From contig NZ_LS483364.1 in the NCBI RefSeq assembly GCF_900475275.1, forward strand, positions 2,046,001-2,110,000: DNA of 64,000 nucleotides, in the 5' to 3' direction. This DNA is from Streptococcus sanguinis. GTDB lineage: Bacteria > Bacillota > Bacilli > Lactobacillales > Streptococcaceae. Within the stretch, counting starts at the first letter, position 1. Each line of letters opens with the position of its first letter. The position numbers and the translations under genes were made by a program. A model generated the notes under the pieces. The model was not told where the DNA came from, made no database searches, and worked only from the letters and a program-made list of their open reading frames with translations. Positions 45,108 to 56,300 of the stretch are shown piece by piece.

Positions 45108-45722
45108 TCAAATCAGCATAAAAGCAAATAAACTACCCGTAATCACATTTACTAAAGCATGTATAATCCAGCTAGCTAAAATGGAGCCATCGGATTTCTT
45201 TTCATTGACAAAGCCCATATAAGCCGCGATGCCACCCGTACACAAAATGATGAGCAGGGTTTGCTGCCAAGAGAGCACTGTTATAGACATTAAGCCATGG
45301 AGCAGACCAAAAAGAGCAGCTTGTATGGTGTTGGCTACCACAAAGGATAAGCGACTAGCCAATCTCTTTAAAAGAAAACCTCTGAATAGCAGTTCTTCCG
45401 ACAGAGAAGTTTGAAAAATACCATAAATCAGAACAGCTGGCAAGGCTTGGAAGCCTAGGCCTGAGAAATTCGAAGTCGCTGTATCCAGATTTTTTACAGC
45501 AGGATATACTAGCAAAAATGAAAGAAGCAAGAAAGATAGCGAACCCAACAAAATCCACAGCCAGATCTTTCGGCTGCCAGCATCTTTTAGTGGTTTTAAG
45601 CCAAGCCATTCTAAAAATGGACTTTTTCTTCTAGCACTTATCAACCACCAAACAAAAGGAAGAAAAGCAAACAAAGCAATTTGAATCAGAGCATTCAGCA
45701 TCTGTTGAACTAGATTTTCCAT
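45108..45722 (-). CDS. CPBP-family intramembrane metalloprotease
   Basis: Membrane protein of 204 residues with about six hydrophobic segments. It has the CPBP motifs SLSEELLFRGFLLKRL (EExxxR, about 113-128) and AALFGLLHGLM with the metal-binding His, and a third His in SWIIHALVN. The family includes prenyl-protein proteases and bacteriocin self-immunity proteins. The ATG at 45722 has GGAG upstream; a longer frame start lacks one. No bacteriocin genes are adjacent. Confidence 0.88.
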   Translation of the reverse strand: MENLVQQMLNALIQIALFAFLPFVWWLISARRKSPFLEWLGLKPLKDAGSRKIWLWILLGSLSFLLLSFLLVYPAVKNLDTATSNFSGLGFQALPAVLIYGIFQTSLSEELLFRGFLLKRLASRLSFVVANTIQAALFGLLHGLMSITVLSWQQTLLIILCTGGIAAYMGFVNEKKSDGSILASWIIHALVNVITGSLFAFMLI

Positions 45723-46192
45723 GATAAGAGACTCCTTTCTTTTCTTTAATATGATTATACAAGACAAACTTCAAGAATTTATAAAGTAATTCTAAAATAT
45801 TTCTAAAGAATGAAAGAAATCATAAACATAAACAATCAAAGATTATTGCCACTTCCACTTGCTTACTATGCTTCTCATTTTTGGACTAAATGATGTCAAA
45901 AAACTCTTTAAAGGCCTATCTCAAAATCTAAGAAAAGTTGCAGATAAAAATAAGGCGATGAGTTCAAGGAAGGAAAAAACCTAAAACTTTATAACACAAA
46001 GTCAAATTTTCAGCCTATCTATCCTAGATAATTTTCTTTTTAGTCAAATACTCCCAGCTCCTGCTTATCCACTTCATCCCCCTCGGAGTCTCAATTTTTC
46101 AAACTCAGTACCATGCCAAAAGCTGTTTTTTCCTTCTTGCCAACCCGCTTACATTTTGCTACAATGATGTCAAAAATCAGCGAGGATAAATT
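45723..46192. other. Intergenic region, CPBP gene / nucleotidyltransferase gene
   Basis: 470 bases, AT-rich. Only the promoter of the nucleotidyltransferase gene at its right end was recognised; no coding or RNA signal was seen in the rest. Confidence 0.5.
46137..46165 (+). promoter_or_regulatory. Promoter of the nucleotidyltransferase gene
   Basis: TTGCCA (46137-46142), 17 bases, TACAAT (46160-46165), 27 bases before the start. Confidence 0.6.
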
Positions 46193-46990
46193 ATGCCACA
46201 ACAACTTTTTAAAGAATTTGCCCAGCTAGATCAAGTGGAAGCTATTGTTCTCGGTGGCTCTCGTGCTGGACAGCATTTTGACAAAGACTCAGACTATGAT
46301 GTTTATATCTACTTGACAGATTCCATTGCTCCCCTGACTCGACGCGATATCCTCAGCAAGTACTGCTCTTACATGGAAATCGGCAATCAGTTTTGGGAAC
46401 TAGAGGATGACTGTGTGCTAAAGAGCAAGATCGAAATTGAGCTCATTTACCGTACACTGGATAGCTTTGATAAAGACCTCCAGACTGTAGTCCTAGACCA
46501 CCAAGCCCAGAATGCCTATACCACCTGTATGTGGCACAATCTGCTTCACAGTAAAATCATCTACGACCGAAATGGTCGCTATGAGGCACTTCAGAACAAG
46601 TACAGACGACCTTATCCAGCTGAGCTGAAAAAGAATATTATCAAGAAGCAGCTCCTCTTACTCGATCAAGCCATGCCAGCTTTCTCCAAACAAATAGAAA
46701 AAGCGCTCAAGCGTCAGGATCTGCTCAGCATCAATCACCGCAGCAGTGAATTTTTTGCTTCCTATTTTGACTTGCTCTTCGCCCTAAACGAACAGACTCA
46801 CCCTGGAGAAAAGAGAATGCTGGAGTTTGCAAAAACCAACTGCCTACTATTACCTCAGCATTTCGAAGAACATATACAGACCTATTTTCAAAAACTCTAC
46901 ACTGAGCCCGCTGAAGCCATAAAGCTTATCAATCAGCTAGTGACGACCATCAAAGAAATCATTCCTCAAGAAATGATTGATGGTTTTTAG
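46193..46990 (+). CDS. Nucleotidyltransferase-fold protein, DUF4037-like
   Basis: A 265-residue protein with a polymerase-beta-type nucleotidyltransferase motif at the N-terminus: IVLGGSRAGQHFDKDSDYDVYIY (GGSxxG...DxD, about 17-40), with a third acidic residue in IEIELIYR. The C-terminal part is helical. It resembles aminoglycoside-adenylyltransferase-like and DUF4037 proteins. Substrate unknown; resistance should not be assumed. Confidence 0.8.
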   Translation: MPQQLFKEFAQLDQVEAIVLGGSRAGQHFDKDSDYDVYIYLTDSIAPLTRRDILSKYCSYMEIGNQFWELEDDCVLKSKIEIELIYRTLDSFDKDLQTVVLDHQAQNAYTTCMWHNLLHSKIIYDRNGRYEALQNKYRRPYPAELKKNIIKKQLLLLDQAMPAFSKQIEKALKRQDLLSINHRSSEFFASYFDLLFALNEQTHPGEKRMLEFAKTNCLLLPQHFEEHIQTYFQKLYTEPAEAIKLINQLVTTIKEIIPQEMIDGF

Positions 46991-47038
46991 AAATGTTGTA
47001 GGAAATTATACATTCATTGCTACAGAAGCAAAAAAATT

Positions 47039-47068
47039 AGGAGTTTGAACACTAGTGTTCAAACTCCT
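47039..47068. terminator. Bidirectional terminator, perfect 30-base palindrome
   Basis: 15-base arms with no loop, from AGGAGTTTGAACACT to its exact complement, between two convergent genes. T-runs on the minus strand and TTTT on the plus strand support termination both ways. Confidence 0.8.
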
Positions 47069-47082
47069 TTTCATACTTCTTC

Positions 47083-47526
47083 TCAGCGATTCTTCGTATC
47101 CAAGATAATGGTTACTGGACCATCATTAACTAGTTCTACCTGCATGTCTGCCCCAAAAATCCCCGTCCGAGTTGGCACCTCCTGCTGCAAGGCAAGATTA
47201 AAGGCATCATAAAAATTACTAGCCATCTCTGGCGGAGCAGCCTTGACAAAGGCTGGCCGATTACCCTTTTTGGTATCTGCATGCAGAGTGAATTGAGAAA
47301 TCGACAAAACTTCTCCGCCAATGTCCTTGATAGACAAGTTCATCTTGCCCTCAGCATCGGAAAAAATCCGCATATTGACAATCTTCCTGACTGCATAATC
47401 CATATCCTCTTGACTATCGTCAGGCCCTACGCCTACTAGGAGCAGGAGACCTTGTCCAATACTGCTGCGCAGCTGCTGGTCAATGCTGACCTGAGCACGT
47501 TTCACGCGCTGAATCACTATTTTCAT
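47083..47526 (-). CDS. dtd: D-aminoacyl-tRNA deacylase
   Basis: A 147-residue enzyme that hydrolyses D-aminoacyl-tRNA, keeping D-amino acids out of translation. The catalytic SQFTLHAD (about 78-85) and the [11 protein letters not shown] motif near the C-terminus are intact. It follows relA by 68 bases on the same strand, a conserved pairing in Firmicutes. Confidence 0.95.
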   Translation of the reverse strand: MKIVIQRVKRAQVSIDQQLRSSIGQGLLLLVGVGPDDSQEDMDYAVRKIVNMRIFSDAEGKMNLSIKDIGGEVLSISQFTLHADTKKGNRPAFVKAAPPEMASNFYDAFNLALQQEVPTRTGIFGADMQVELVNDGPVTIILDTKNR

Positions 47527-47594
47527 ATCTTTTCCTTTGATTTAAGCAAGTCACCAAGGGTAACTTACAGCTCGATAATGATTTCCGAAATGGA

Positions 47595-49814
47595 TCAACC
47601 ATTGGTCCGCTTGACCGAGTAGACTTCTGGCACGCTCTTGATCTTATCCACCACCGTCGTCAGCATGGACAGATTAGCAATACCAAAAGAAACGTGGATA
47701 TTAGCAAATTTCATATCCTTGGTCGGTTGAGCATTAACTGTTGAAATGTTTTTGGTGGTATTAGACAGAACCTGCAACACATCGTTGAGGAGGCCAGACC
47801 GGTTGAGACCGTAAATATCAATGTGAGCCGTGTACTCTTTGGTCGTATTGTTGTCTTCCCATTCCACATCAATCAGCCGCTGCTCGTAATTTTCCTGGGC
47901 CTTGAGATTCATGCAGTCCTGCCGGTGAATGGCTACACCGCGCCCTTTGGTAATATAGCCGACAATATCATCACCCGGTACAGGATTACAGCACTTGGCA
48001 ATCCGGATGAGGAGACCAGACGCCCCCTGAATGACTACACCACCTTCGTGCTTAACCTTGAGAGTGTCTTTTTTGTTTTCGACCTTGACTTCGCCGCCCT
48101 TGACCAATTCCTCCGCTTCTGCTCTGGCCTTGGCCCGCTCTTCCTCACGACGCTCTTTTTCTGTCAAACGGTTGAAAATACTAATGGCACCAATCTCACC
48201 GAAGCCAATCGCCGCAAAAAGCGCCTCTTCAGTCTTATAACTTGTCTTCTGCAGCACTTCTTCCATGTGCTTCTTGTCCATGTACTTATTAGCTACATAG
48301 CCATGCTCCTGGAATTGAGCCTGCAAGAGCTCCCGCCCTTTGGAGATAGACAGCTCCTTGTCTTGATTTTTAAAGAACTGACGGATTTTATTTCTGGCCT
48401 TGCTGGTCTTGACAATATTGAGCCAGTCGCGGCTCGGTCCGAAGGAGTTAGCGTTGGTGATGATTTCCACCTGATCACCTGTCCTGAGCTTGGTTGTCAG
48501 AGGAACCATGCGGCCATTGACCTTGGCTCCTGTGGCTTTCTCACCGACCTTAGTATGGATCTCATAGGCAAAGTCAATGGGACCCGAGTCCTTAGGCAGA
48601 GAACGCACTGCTCCATCCGGTGTGAAGACGTAGATTTCCTCAGCTAGATAGCTCTCCTTGACCGAGTCAACGAAATCCTTGGCATTGTTAGACTGGTCTT
48701 GCAGCTCCATCAGCTCCTTGATCCAGTTCATCCCGATGGCTGATTCTTTGCTGTCTACCTGACCCTTGACACCTTTCTTGTAAGCCCAGTGGGCTGCAAC
48801 CCCATACTCAGCGACCTCATGCATTTCCTTGGTCCGAATCTGAAACTCAATCGGACCTTTGGGTCCATAAACGGTCGTATGGATAGACTGGTAGCCATTG
48901 GCCTTGCGGTTAGCAATATAATCCTTGAACCGCCCCGGCATCGGCCGCCAAAGCTCATGAATGTAGCCCAGCATAGCATAAACATCACTTTGAGTATCCA
49001 AGATACAGCGAATGGCGATCAGATCATAAATCTCATCAAAACGCTTCTTCTTGTCCTGCATCTTGCGATAGATCGAGTAGATATGCTTGGGCCGGCCATA
49101 AATCTTGCCGTGCAGATTGCGCTCGCCAGCATAGGTCTCAATCTTCTGAACCACCTCTTCTACCAGTTCTTCACGCTCCCGACGCTTCTCCTTCATCATG
49201 TGGGAAATTTTGTAAAATTCCACTTCATTGAGATAACGGAAGGACAAATCTTCCAGCTCCCACTTGACACTGGAAATCCCCAGGCGGTGAGCCAAGGGGG
49301 CGTAGATTTCCATTGTTTCTCGGGAAATCCGCTCCTGCTTATCCTTGCGCAGATGCTTGAGCGTCCGCATATTGTGGAGACGGTCTGCCAGCTTGACCAA
49401 AATAACCCGGATATCCTCCGACATGGCCATCAGCATCTTACGGTGATTTTCTGCCAGCTGCTCCTCGTGGGATTTGTACTTGACCTTACCCAGCTTGGTA
49501 ACCCCATCTACGATCACGCGTACATCCGTCCCAAACTCTCTTTCCAAATCATCCAGCGTCGCACGGGTATCCTCGACCACATCATGCAGGAAGCCGCAGG
49601 CGACCGTTACCGCATCTAGCTTGAGCGTGGCCAAAATCCCTGCCACCTGAATAGGATGCACAATATAAGGCTCACCTGACCTCCGAAACTGCCCACTGTG
49701 ACAGTCAATCGCATAGATCAAAGCTTTCTGTATAAAGACCACATCCTCCGCAGCCAGATATTTTCTAGTAAGGGCCAATACCTGATCGCCCGTCAAATTC
49801 ACTTCTTTTGGCAT
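47595..49814 (-). CDS. relA: Bifunctional (p)ppGpp synthetase/hydrolase (Rel)
   Basis: Stringent-response enzyme of 739 residues. The HD hydrolase domain has CGFLHDVVEDT (about 73-83), the synthetase domain has GRPKHIYSIYRKMQDK (about 240-255) and YQSIHTTVYGP, then come TGS (EIYVFTPDGAVRSLPKDS), a zinc-finger-like CCNPVPGDDIVGY region and a C-terminal ACT domain. The HDxxED residues are present, so both synthesis and hydrolysis are expected. The ATG at 49814 has GGAG upstream; an extension to 49916 is unsupported. Confidence 0.97.
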   Translation of the reverse strand: MPKEVNLTGDQVLALTRKYLAAEDVVFIQKALIYAIDCHSGQFRRSGEPYIVHPIQVAGILATLKLDAVTVACGFLHDVVEDTRATLDDLEREFGTDVRVIVDGVTKLGKVKYKSHEEQLAENHRKMLMAMSEDIRVILVKLADRLHNMRTLKHLRKDKQERISRETMEIYAPLAHRLGISSVKWELEDLSFRYLNEVEFYKISHMMKEKRREREELVEEVVQKIETYAGERNLHGKIYGRPKHIYSIYRKMQDKKKRFDEIYDLIAIRCILDTQSDVYAMLGYIHELWRPMPGRFKDYIANRKANGYQSIHTTVYGPKGPIEFQIRTKEMHEVAEYGVAAHWAYKKGVKGQVDSKESAIGMNWIKELMELQDQSNNAKDFVDSVKESYLAEEIYVFTPDGAVRSLPKDSGPIDFAYEIHTKVGEKATGAKVNGRMVPLTTKLRTGDQVEIITNANSFGPSRDWLNIVKTSKARNKIRQFFKNQDKELSISKGRELLQAQFQEHGYVANKYMDKKHMEEVLQKTSYKTEEALFAAIGFGEIGAISIFNRLTEKERREEERAKARAEAEELVKGGEVKVENKKDTLKVKHEGGVVIQGASGLLIRIAKCCNPVPGDDIVGYITKGRGVAIHRQDCMNLKAQENYEQRLIDVEWEDNNTTKEYTAHIDIYGLNRSGLLNDVLQVLSNTTKNISTVNAQPTKDMKFANIHVSFGIANLSMLTTVVDKIKSVPEVYSVKRTNG

Positions 49815-49839
49815 CTCGTCTCTCCAATTCCTGCCTACT

Positions 49840-49868
49840 ATTTTATCACTTTTAGCCCAATATGAAAA
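49840..49868 (-). promoter_or_regulatory. relA promoter
   Basis: TTTTCA (49863-49868), 17 bases, TAAAAT (49840-49845) with an upstream TG (extended -10), on the minus strand. Confidence 0.5.
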
Positions 49869-50318
49869 CCTAGAAGACGGTTCTGTGTTTGTTTTAGTAC
49901 AAAAAAGTGGAATCAATAATAGGTAGTAAGATCTAAACTGAAGTTAGCCTCCTAAAACTAAAAAAACAGCTATATTTTATACTAATTGTTGAGCAAAACC
50001 CAAGCAAAGAAACATAGAGCCCAAAACTACTCCACCCTAAAATTTTGAAATGGATAATAGCTGAATAGCACCTCTTCAATTCTTGAAGCAAAAAGGGAAG
50101 TTGATCTCAAAATTTGAAAGGTAAACAGCATTCTTTATAAAATCTATAAGAAATATTTATTTAGTCCACCTAGTTAATATTTCAAGCAGCAGTCTGTTTA
50201 AAAATTTATTAAAATTGTTTGAGAAATCATTAAAAACAGCTATTTGAGCCTCAATTCTCATTTTTTATGTTGTCGCTTTAATCTTGAGATTAGGTTTCTA
50301 TACTTTTACTTATCTATT

Positions 50319-50354
50319 CAAAATAAGGCTGTGACATTTCTATCACAGCCTTAT
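50319..50354 (-). terminator. Terminator of the type VII secretion operon
   Basis: Perfect 12-base stem ATAAGGCTGTGA/TCACAGCCTTAT followed by TTTTG on the minus strand, about 120 bases after esaA. Confidence 0.75.
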
Positions 50355-50476
50355 CCAATAATTTAAGATCTATTAGAATAAACGAAGCTAAGTATAGATG
50401 ATATACACAATATTAAAACTGGTTTCATCATTGCTTTCTACAACTTCCAGTAGCATTTCTATTGCTAAGATTCTAC

Positions 50477-53221
50477 CTATTCAAATTGTTCCTCTTCTTC
50501 TTTTTCAACCGTCTTCTCTTTCTTTCTATGAGCATACTCTCTAATTGTCAGACCCGTAGCAATGTTGGTTAAAAGTAAGATTACGAGTAAGTAAACCCAT
50601 ATTGGAGTATTTGATAAAACACCAGATTGGCTTGTTTTTTCAGTTACAACAGGATTGGATAAGAAATTCAAAACAGCTTGGTTATCCGTTCCGTTTGAAC
50701 GAGCATTCGATAATACTCCTTGAAAGTTCTTATTAAAATCAGTACTATCTTCAATATTTTTGGCCTGATTCTTAATAAGCGACTCTGTTTGTTGGTGAAC
50801 TTCCTTCACTTCTCCTTGGACCCTTTTAGCTTGCTCTGCTAAAGTGTTAAATTGCGTATCCATAGATCCGATTGCATTTCCATTAGAGGCGATTGTATCA
50901 GATGTATTTCGAGTACTAGATGCAAGCTTTGTAACAATATCTAGCAGGCCATTACTACTATCATCAGTTGTATAAAGTCTATTATTAGATAAACTATCAC
51001 TAGAACTTGTTGGAGAAACTTCCAGAAGTTCTGGACTATTTTTCTTCCACTCTTCATATTGTTTATTTAGATCGTCAACAGCTTGTTGATGCCAATCAGA
51101 TAGTTCTCCAACAATTGCAGCAAAATAATCATTCGGTAATTCTTCTTTTGTCAGTTGTGGAAGAGAAGCAGTATTTTTCTGAAGTCGATTTATCTCTGCA
51201 CTTAACTTAACATATAATTCAATCCCTGACTGTCGATATTGGTCCACATCTTCTGGTTGTAGTTTATCCGCTACAGACGATGGCGAAATATTCCCATACA
51301 TCTTTGCAACTGAGTTACTTGCTGGATTAGCAATATCAATATCGTAGGACGAAGATGGGCTTCCATATAGGTTCTTAATCGTAGCTGCCGCGGTATCAAT
51401 TCTAGATAGTTGTTCAAAAATATTAGACAAATCTGTCTTAATTAATGCATCATTTCCCTTATTGTTATCATAAAAGAAACTGTATTGTAAAGGTATTCTC
51501 TCACTACCAATCTCAAGCTCAAATGCAACCGTATTGAGACCATAATTAGGAGAAAGCTGAATTTGCAGTTGGAGACTAGTAGGTTCAGAAATACTATCAA
51601 CACTTGGAACTACCGTAGCTCCCTGAGCCCCTTGAACCTGTATATTCGTCACACGGATAGTAGTTGCAGTATATTTATTACCCCCATTTCCTTCAGAAGT
51701 CATCTCAGGGTAAACATGCTCCATTGTAACTGTTTTTGCATCTGTTGACGGCAAAGAATCATTGGCTACCGTTATAAAAGTATAGCCTGGCATTGAGCCA
51801 GTAGTAGCACCTTTAACACTAGCATAGCTAGCTAACAAGTTTAATTTTGCATAATAAGAAGCAATTTGGTCATCTGTTAAAGCCCCAAACTCTTTTAGTT
51901 TATTAAATAAGGTCGCGTAATCCCCAGAATTAACACTAATAGAAGCAATTGTACTATTTACATAATTAGTATAATCTCCAGGCAACTCATCTGAATCTGA
52001 TAAAGTATTAACAACCTGTTTGGCCAGCGCCTGCCTCACATTATCTTTATCCACACCATCACTAACAGCTTTTAAAATCGCATCTTTATCTTCTCCCAAA
52101 GAACTTGTATCAACCTGCACCCCGTTAAAATAATTCTGAGAAATTTGGTCACGAGAACCCTCAAGTGAGTTTTTAATAGACTCCAGTTCCTTTTGAGATT
52201 GCTCAATCTGCTCTTGAGAATGATTTATTTTATCATTATAACTTTCTATGTGCTTAGCTAAACGAAGCAAATAAGAATCTGGTTCATTTGGCTCAGTAGG
52301 TGCTTCTGTATTCCCAAAAAGATGTAAATAACTTATTGAATTTTTATAAAGGTCAAGATATAATTTGTTATCTTTATCATATTGATTCTTAACGGAGTTT
52401 CCTGCCACCTGAGCATTATGGTTAGCAACTTGTGATTGAACTTGCTTATACTTTAAAATTGGATCTGTTTGACCCATTAAAGATTCAGCATTTCTTTTTA
52501 ATAAATCAGAAGTTGAAGTTTTGAAATTTGATGTTGCTTGCTCAAATGATCTATTAGAGGACTGAACACTCTCTGCAATTGAAGGGATCGAATCTATTGA
52601 TTTGATACTCCTATCAGCGGGTTGAACAATTGAAGTAGACAAAGAATCGTAGATATCCGACTCATCACCAACGATTGTATTCATCTGAAGTTTTGCATCA
52701 TCAAGGTTATTAATGACACTTGTAAAGTACAGGCGAATTGTTTTCTGATTCAAGCTATTAACATAATCTCCAACCTGCTGAGCCATCTCAAGCGACTGTT
52801 CTTTTTTTACAGAATCTTTTACTTTATATGTAATTTTAGCCTTTTCAGGATTAAAACTAGATAACTGCAATATATTGTGTGAAAAATCTTTAGGAATGTA
52901 AATGATAGCTTCAAGGGAATTGTCTTTGTACTGACTCTCCGCCTGATCCCTAGACATGACTTTCCAACTTGCCTTTTTTCTCTCATCTTTCGCTAGTAAT
53001 TTTGTAAAATCATCTCCAAAATTATATTGAGCGCTATTTAACTGTTCGCCTTCGTCTTGATTTACAATCCCAATACGAAGATGCGTCTTCTCTTTAGTCC
53101 CTAGAACAAAAGAAAGGCTATCTGACTGTCCCATATAGATAAGAAGTCCTGCAGTAATTACTATACATAAAATAGCCAAGACTTTCCTAAGCAAGTGATT
53201 TTTTCCTTTTTTTATACCCAT
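50477..53221 (-). CDS. esaA: Type VII secretion accessory protein EsaA
   Basis: Membrane protein of 914 residues in the YhgE/Pip-like EsaA family. There is one membrane helix near the N-terminus (about 12-30), then NQDEGEQLNSAQYNFGDDFTKLLAKDE, a very long extracellular domain, and a second membrane helix near residue 880 (WVYLLVILLLTNIATGL) with an acidic tail. Only two membrane helices are visible, at the two ends, so the middle part is probably outside the membrane, as in EsaA. It is last in the operon, 156 bases after essC, whereas in staphylococci esaA follows esxA. Confidence 0.9.
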   Translation of the reverse strand: MGIKKGKNHLLRKVLAILCIVITAGLLIYMGQSDSLSFVLGTKEKTHLRIGIVNQDEGEQLNSAQYNFGDDFTKLLAKDERKKASWKVMSRDQAESQYKDNSLEAIIYIPKDFSHNILQLSSFNPEKAKITYKVKDSVKKEQSLEMAQQVGDYVNSLNQKTIRLYFTSVINNLDDAKLQMNTIVGDESDIYDSLSTSIVQPADRSIKSIDSIPSIAESVQSSNRSFEQATSNFKTSTSDLLKRNAESLMGQTDPILKYKQVQSQVANHNAQVAGNSVKNQYDKDNKLYLDLYKNSISYLHLFGNTEAPTEPNEPDSYLLRLAKHIESYNDKINHSQEQIEQSQKELESIKNSLEGSRDQISQNYFNGVQVDTSSLGEDKDAILKAVSDGVDKDNVRQALAKQVVNTLSDSDELPGDYTNYVNSTIASISVNSGDYATLFNKLKEFGALTDDQIASYYAKLNLLASYASVKGATTGSMPGYTFITVANDSLPSTDAKTVTMEHVYPEMTSEGNGGNKYTATTIRVTNIQVQGAQGATVVPSVDSISEPTSLQLQIQLSPNYGLNTVAFELEIGSERIPLQYSFFYDNNKGNDALIKTDLSNIFEQLSRIDTAAATIKNLYGSPSSSYDIDIANPASNSVAKMYGNISPSSVADKLQPEDVDQYRQSGIELYVKLSAEINRLQKNTASLPQLTKEELPNDYFAAIVGELSDWHQQAVDDLNKQYEEWKKNSPELLEVSPTSSSDSLSNNRLYTTDDSSNGLLDIVTKLASSTRNTSDTIASNGNAIGSMDTQFNTLAEQAKRVQGEVKEVHQQTESLIKNQAKNIEDSTDFNKNFQGVLSNARSNGTDNQAVLNFLSNPVVTEKTSQSGVLSNTPIWVYLLVILLLTNIATGLTIREYAHRKKEKTVEKEEEEQFE

Positions 53222-53304
53222 TATGGATTTTTCTCCTAAATTGATTTTAACATTATCATCAAAATATTTATAATTTATTCATGATAATATACATCCTACA
53301 ATCA

Positions 53305-53319
53305 TTATAATTATTACAA
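53305..53319. promoter_or_regulatory. PerR-box-like sequence between essC and esaA
   Basis: TTATAAT-T-ATTACAA differs at one position from the PerR consensus. The region is very AT-rich, so it may be chance. A TATAAT (53337-53342, minus) nearby could start a separate esaA transcript. Confidence 0.25.
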
Positions 53320-53377
53320 ATAGTAGGATTTCTTCTATTATAGCATATTCAGAAATTATTATGGAAGCTTTATGTAC

Positions 53378-56300
53378 CTATTTTTCTTGCGGAATTCTCA
53401 AACGATGAACACTTCTACCAACGAAGAACTGTGTTTCATTAAGTTCAACCAATGGTTCATTGTATTGAGTACGACCAGGCACAACTTTCTGTTCGTTAAA
53501 GATGGTACCAAACGTTCCCATTGGAACATTTTGGCGAAGCCGTTTGAAGAACGGTGTGAATTTGCTAACTATGCCACTTTGATAACCATGGAAAATCAAA
53601 TGAATGTTGACCGACGAAGATTTTGTGAACAAAGTATTTACATCTTTATCCATCAGTACAATCTTATCACCAGCTAAGTTTATATCTGGAAGATAAACAA
53701 ACATTGGTTGCTCTCTACGCTTACCAGACTGAATAATGCCTAATAGTTCACCAAGGAATTGGCTAATATTCGCCTCCTCAATTCTAGTATCAAAGTGTTC
53801 ATTCATACCAACAAAACGTCCATCAGTATCAACCACTACGCGATCAACTTTCCCAGAAAACTCTGAAAAAGCAGATAATATCGTACGCTCAATACTATAT
53901 GTTTGAGAAGGAGTATCATCCATGAGAAGAATAAATTCATAGTTCATTGGTTCGATAGAGCGAACCAACGTTGTTTCCTTATCATATCCAATTGGAATAT
54001 TGTATTTTTGCCGTTCCTCTTGGACAGCTACATCATTTTCAAATTGCTCAAAAGTAATTTCATTAGCCAGCATTGGAACAGCTTCTGGTCTAGGGCCATC
54101 CCATAACTTATCCATTACCTCAATAGCGTTTTCTAAACTCTGCAGTCTTTCAAGATTGGAACTTCCTTCTGTTGCAAGGTATACTTGAAAACGAATAGGT
54201 TCTTCAAATCTAATCTGACCACGACCAGGAATTACTTGATCAGCTAGAGCATCAAAACCAATAAGATCTTTTTTAGAATCCTTGTCGACCAAATACAAAA
54301 CAAACTGTGTAGCAAAATTACTTCGCATACTTAACTTCATAGTAGTGTTCCGAAGAACTGTTGCTATCAAATAGATACCTAAGCTTGCGCCCTCACGTAA
54401 CACCTGATGAAAAGCGGATTCAACAGAACTTTCGAGTGGATGATCACGTACAGTATCATAAGAGTCAACAATATTTAAAATGAATGGTAAATACTGACCT
54501 GTCTTCTGCTCATACTGTTCAATAGAAGTAACTCCATATTCCGCCAATAAATCACGGCGTTTTTGTATTTCTTTTTGTAAACTCTTAAGGAGCTTCAATA
54601 GCTTTTCGGCATCATCTAGAGTAGCAATATCTGCCACATGCGGTAAACCTTTCAGAGGAAACAGTCCATTCGTTCCAAAATCAAACAGGTTAAATTGCAT
54701 TTGATCTGGTCTATTAAGCCGAGCAAAATTCATAACTAGCGTCTGAAGTGCTTGAGATTTCCCAAACCCTGGGGAAGCATAAATGATACTGTGACTAAAC
54801 TCTTCTAAATCAAACTCTAGCATCCGCTGATCCTGCTCTGAAGGAATATCCATTAGAGCAAAAGGAGCTTTGTGAAGTTTCTTCTCTGTCCATTTCGTAG
54901 TTAAAACCGGTGACGTAATATCTTCATCAAGCGGAGGTAACCATGGCTTAGCTGGTATACAAAGGTCTACATTCTTTGCGTGTTGAGCAATATATTCCAC
55001 AACAGCATCTAGTTCAGTCTCATCAGTATTAGCATCTGTGCTGACCGTCTCTTCCAAGTAAGACAAATCTGTAGTAGCGAGTTCATACTGCCCCAGCTCA
55101 TTGATTATCCAAAGCCGATTGTCAACTTCTTCACTACGAGCTTTCACTGTTGGTGCATATCGTGCTCCACTCCATGCTGATTGAAAGAGTTCATATATTT
55201 CATTATTCCCAACTTGTAAATAGGCACGACCTGGCTGAGTAATACTTGCAGCATCTGGTGTTTTTATAATCTCATTTGAATCCGCTTTTTCCGCCACTTT
55301 GAGTGCCAACTTAAATCGAGAATTAGACCAAATTTGATCATTAACAACTCCTGAAGGCTTTTGAGTAGCTAGAATCAAATGAATCCCTAGGGAACGTCCA
55401 ATACGCGCTGTTGTTACAAGTTCTGTCATAAACTCAGGTTCATTTTGCTTCAACTCAGCAAACTCATCCGAGATCAAAAATAGATGTGGAAGCGGCTCAG
55501 TAGGGAAATCTCCCTCTATTCCAGAGCGACCTTCCTTGTATAATTTTGTATATCCATTAATATGATTGACCCCAAATCTACCAAATAGGCGTTGACGCTT
55601 TTGCAACTCTGCTCTAATGGAAGCTAACGCGCGTTGGATTCCTGCTCCATCTAAGTTTGTGATAACGCCCATCAAATGTGGCAAATCTTTAAATAAATTT
55701 GCCATCCCTCCACCTTTAAAGTCTATTGGGAGAAAACCAATATCTTCTGGACTAAAGTTTAATGCTAGCGATAAAATGTAAGATTGTAATATCTCCGACT
55801 TACCCGATCCTGTTGTCCCGGCAACAAGACCGTGGGGACCATGAGCGCGCTCATGTAAGTTCAAGTAGACAATATCATCTTTCCCTCGAACCCCAAGTGG
55901 AACAGCAAGGCTCTTCGATGTATCTCCTCGAGCCCATCGGCTAGAAATATTCAAGTCTCCAACCTGTTCCACATTATACAATTCTAAGAATGTAATTGCA
56001 TCAGGAAGTGCATTTTTTTGAGTTTCCTCATGAACTAGATTACTTAAACTACGAACAGCACCTTCATAATCATCTATCAACGGATACGGAGTAAAAACTT
56101 GGTTTACATATATTCCTCTATTATTGATTAAAGTAGCTGTATCTCCATTCTTTAAATCAATAAGCGTGGTTACCGTTTCAGGTAATTGACGACGACTTTC
56201 TTTTACCCAAATAACAGTTACTCCAAAAGAAGCCAAATCTGCTCGTGAAAGACTTTCGTTGATAGCATGACCAGACAACAAGCGATCATCTGAAATGACT

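Larger units (their letters stand above)
49815..50476. other. Intergenic region between relA and the type VII secretion locus
   Basis: 662 AT-rich bases. It holds the relA promoter on the left and the T7SS terminator at 50319-50354. The 450 bases between show no reading frame with a ribosome site, no repeats that look like insertion ends, and no tRNA. It marks the boundary between core genes and the T7SS block. Confidence 0.5.

Noticed and set aside
46193..46990. Aminoglycoside resistance gene
   Set aside because: Only the general nucleotidyltransferase motif is present; nothing specific for antibiotic adenylylation was seen.
47823..48647. Second long plus-strand frame opposite relA
   Set aside because: Same reason: relA is unambiguous on the other strand.
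48789..49619. Plus-strand frame of 276 codons opposite relA
   Set aside because: Shadow of relA; composition is unnatural and no start signal is present.
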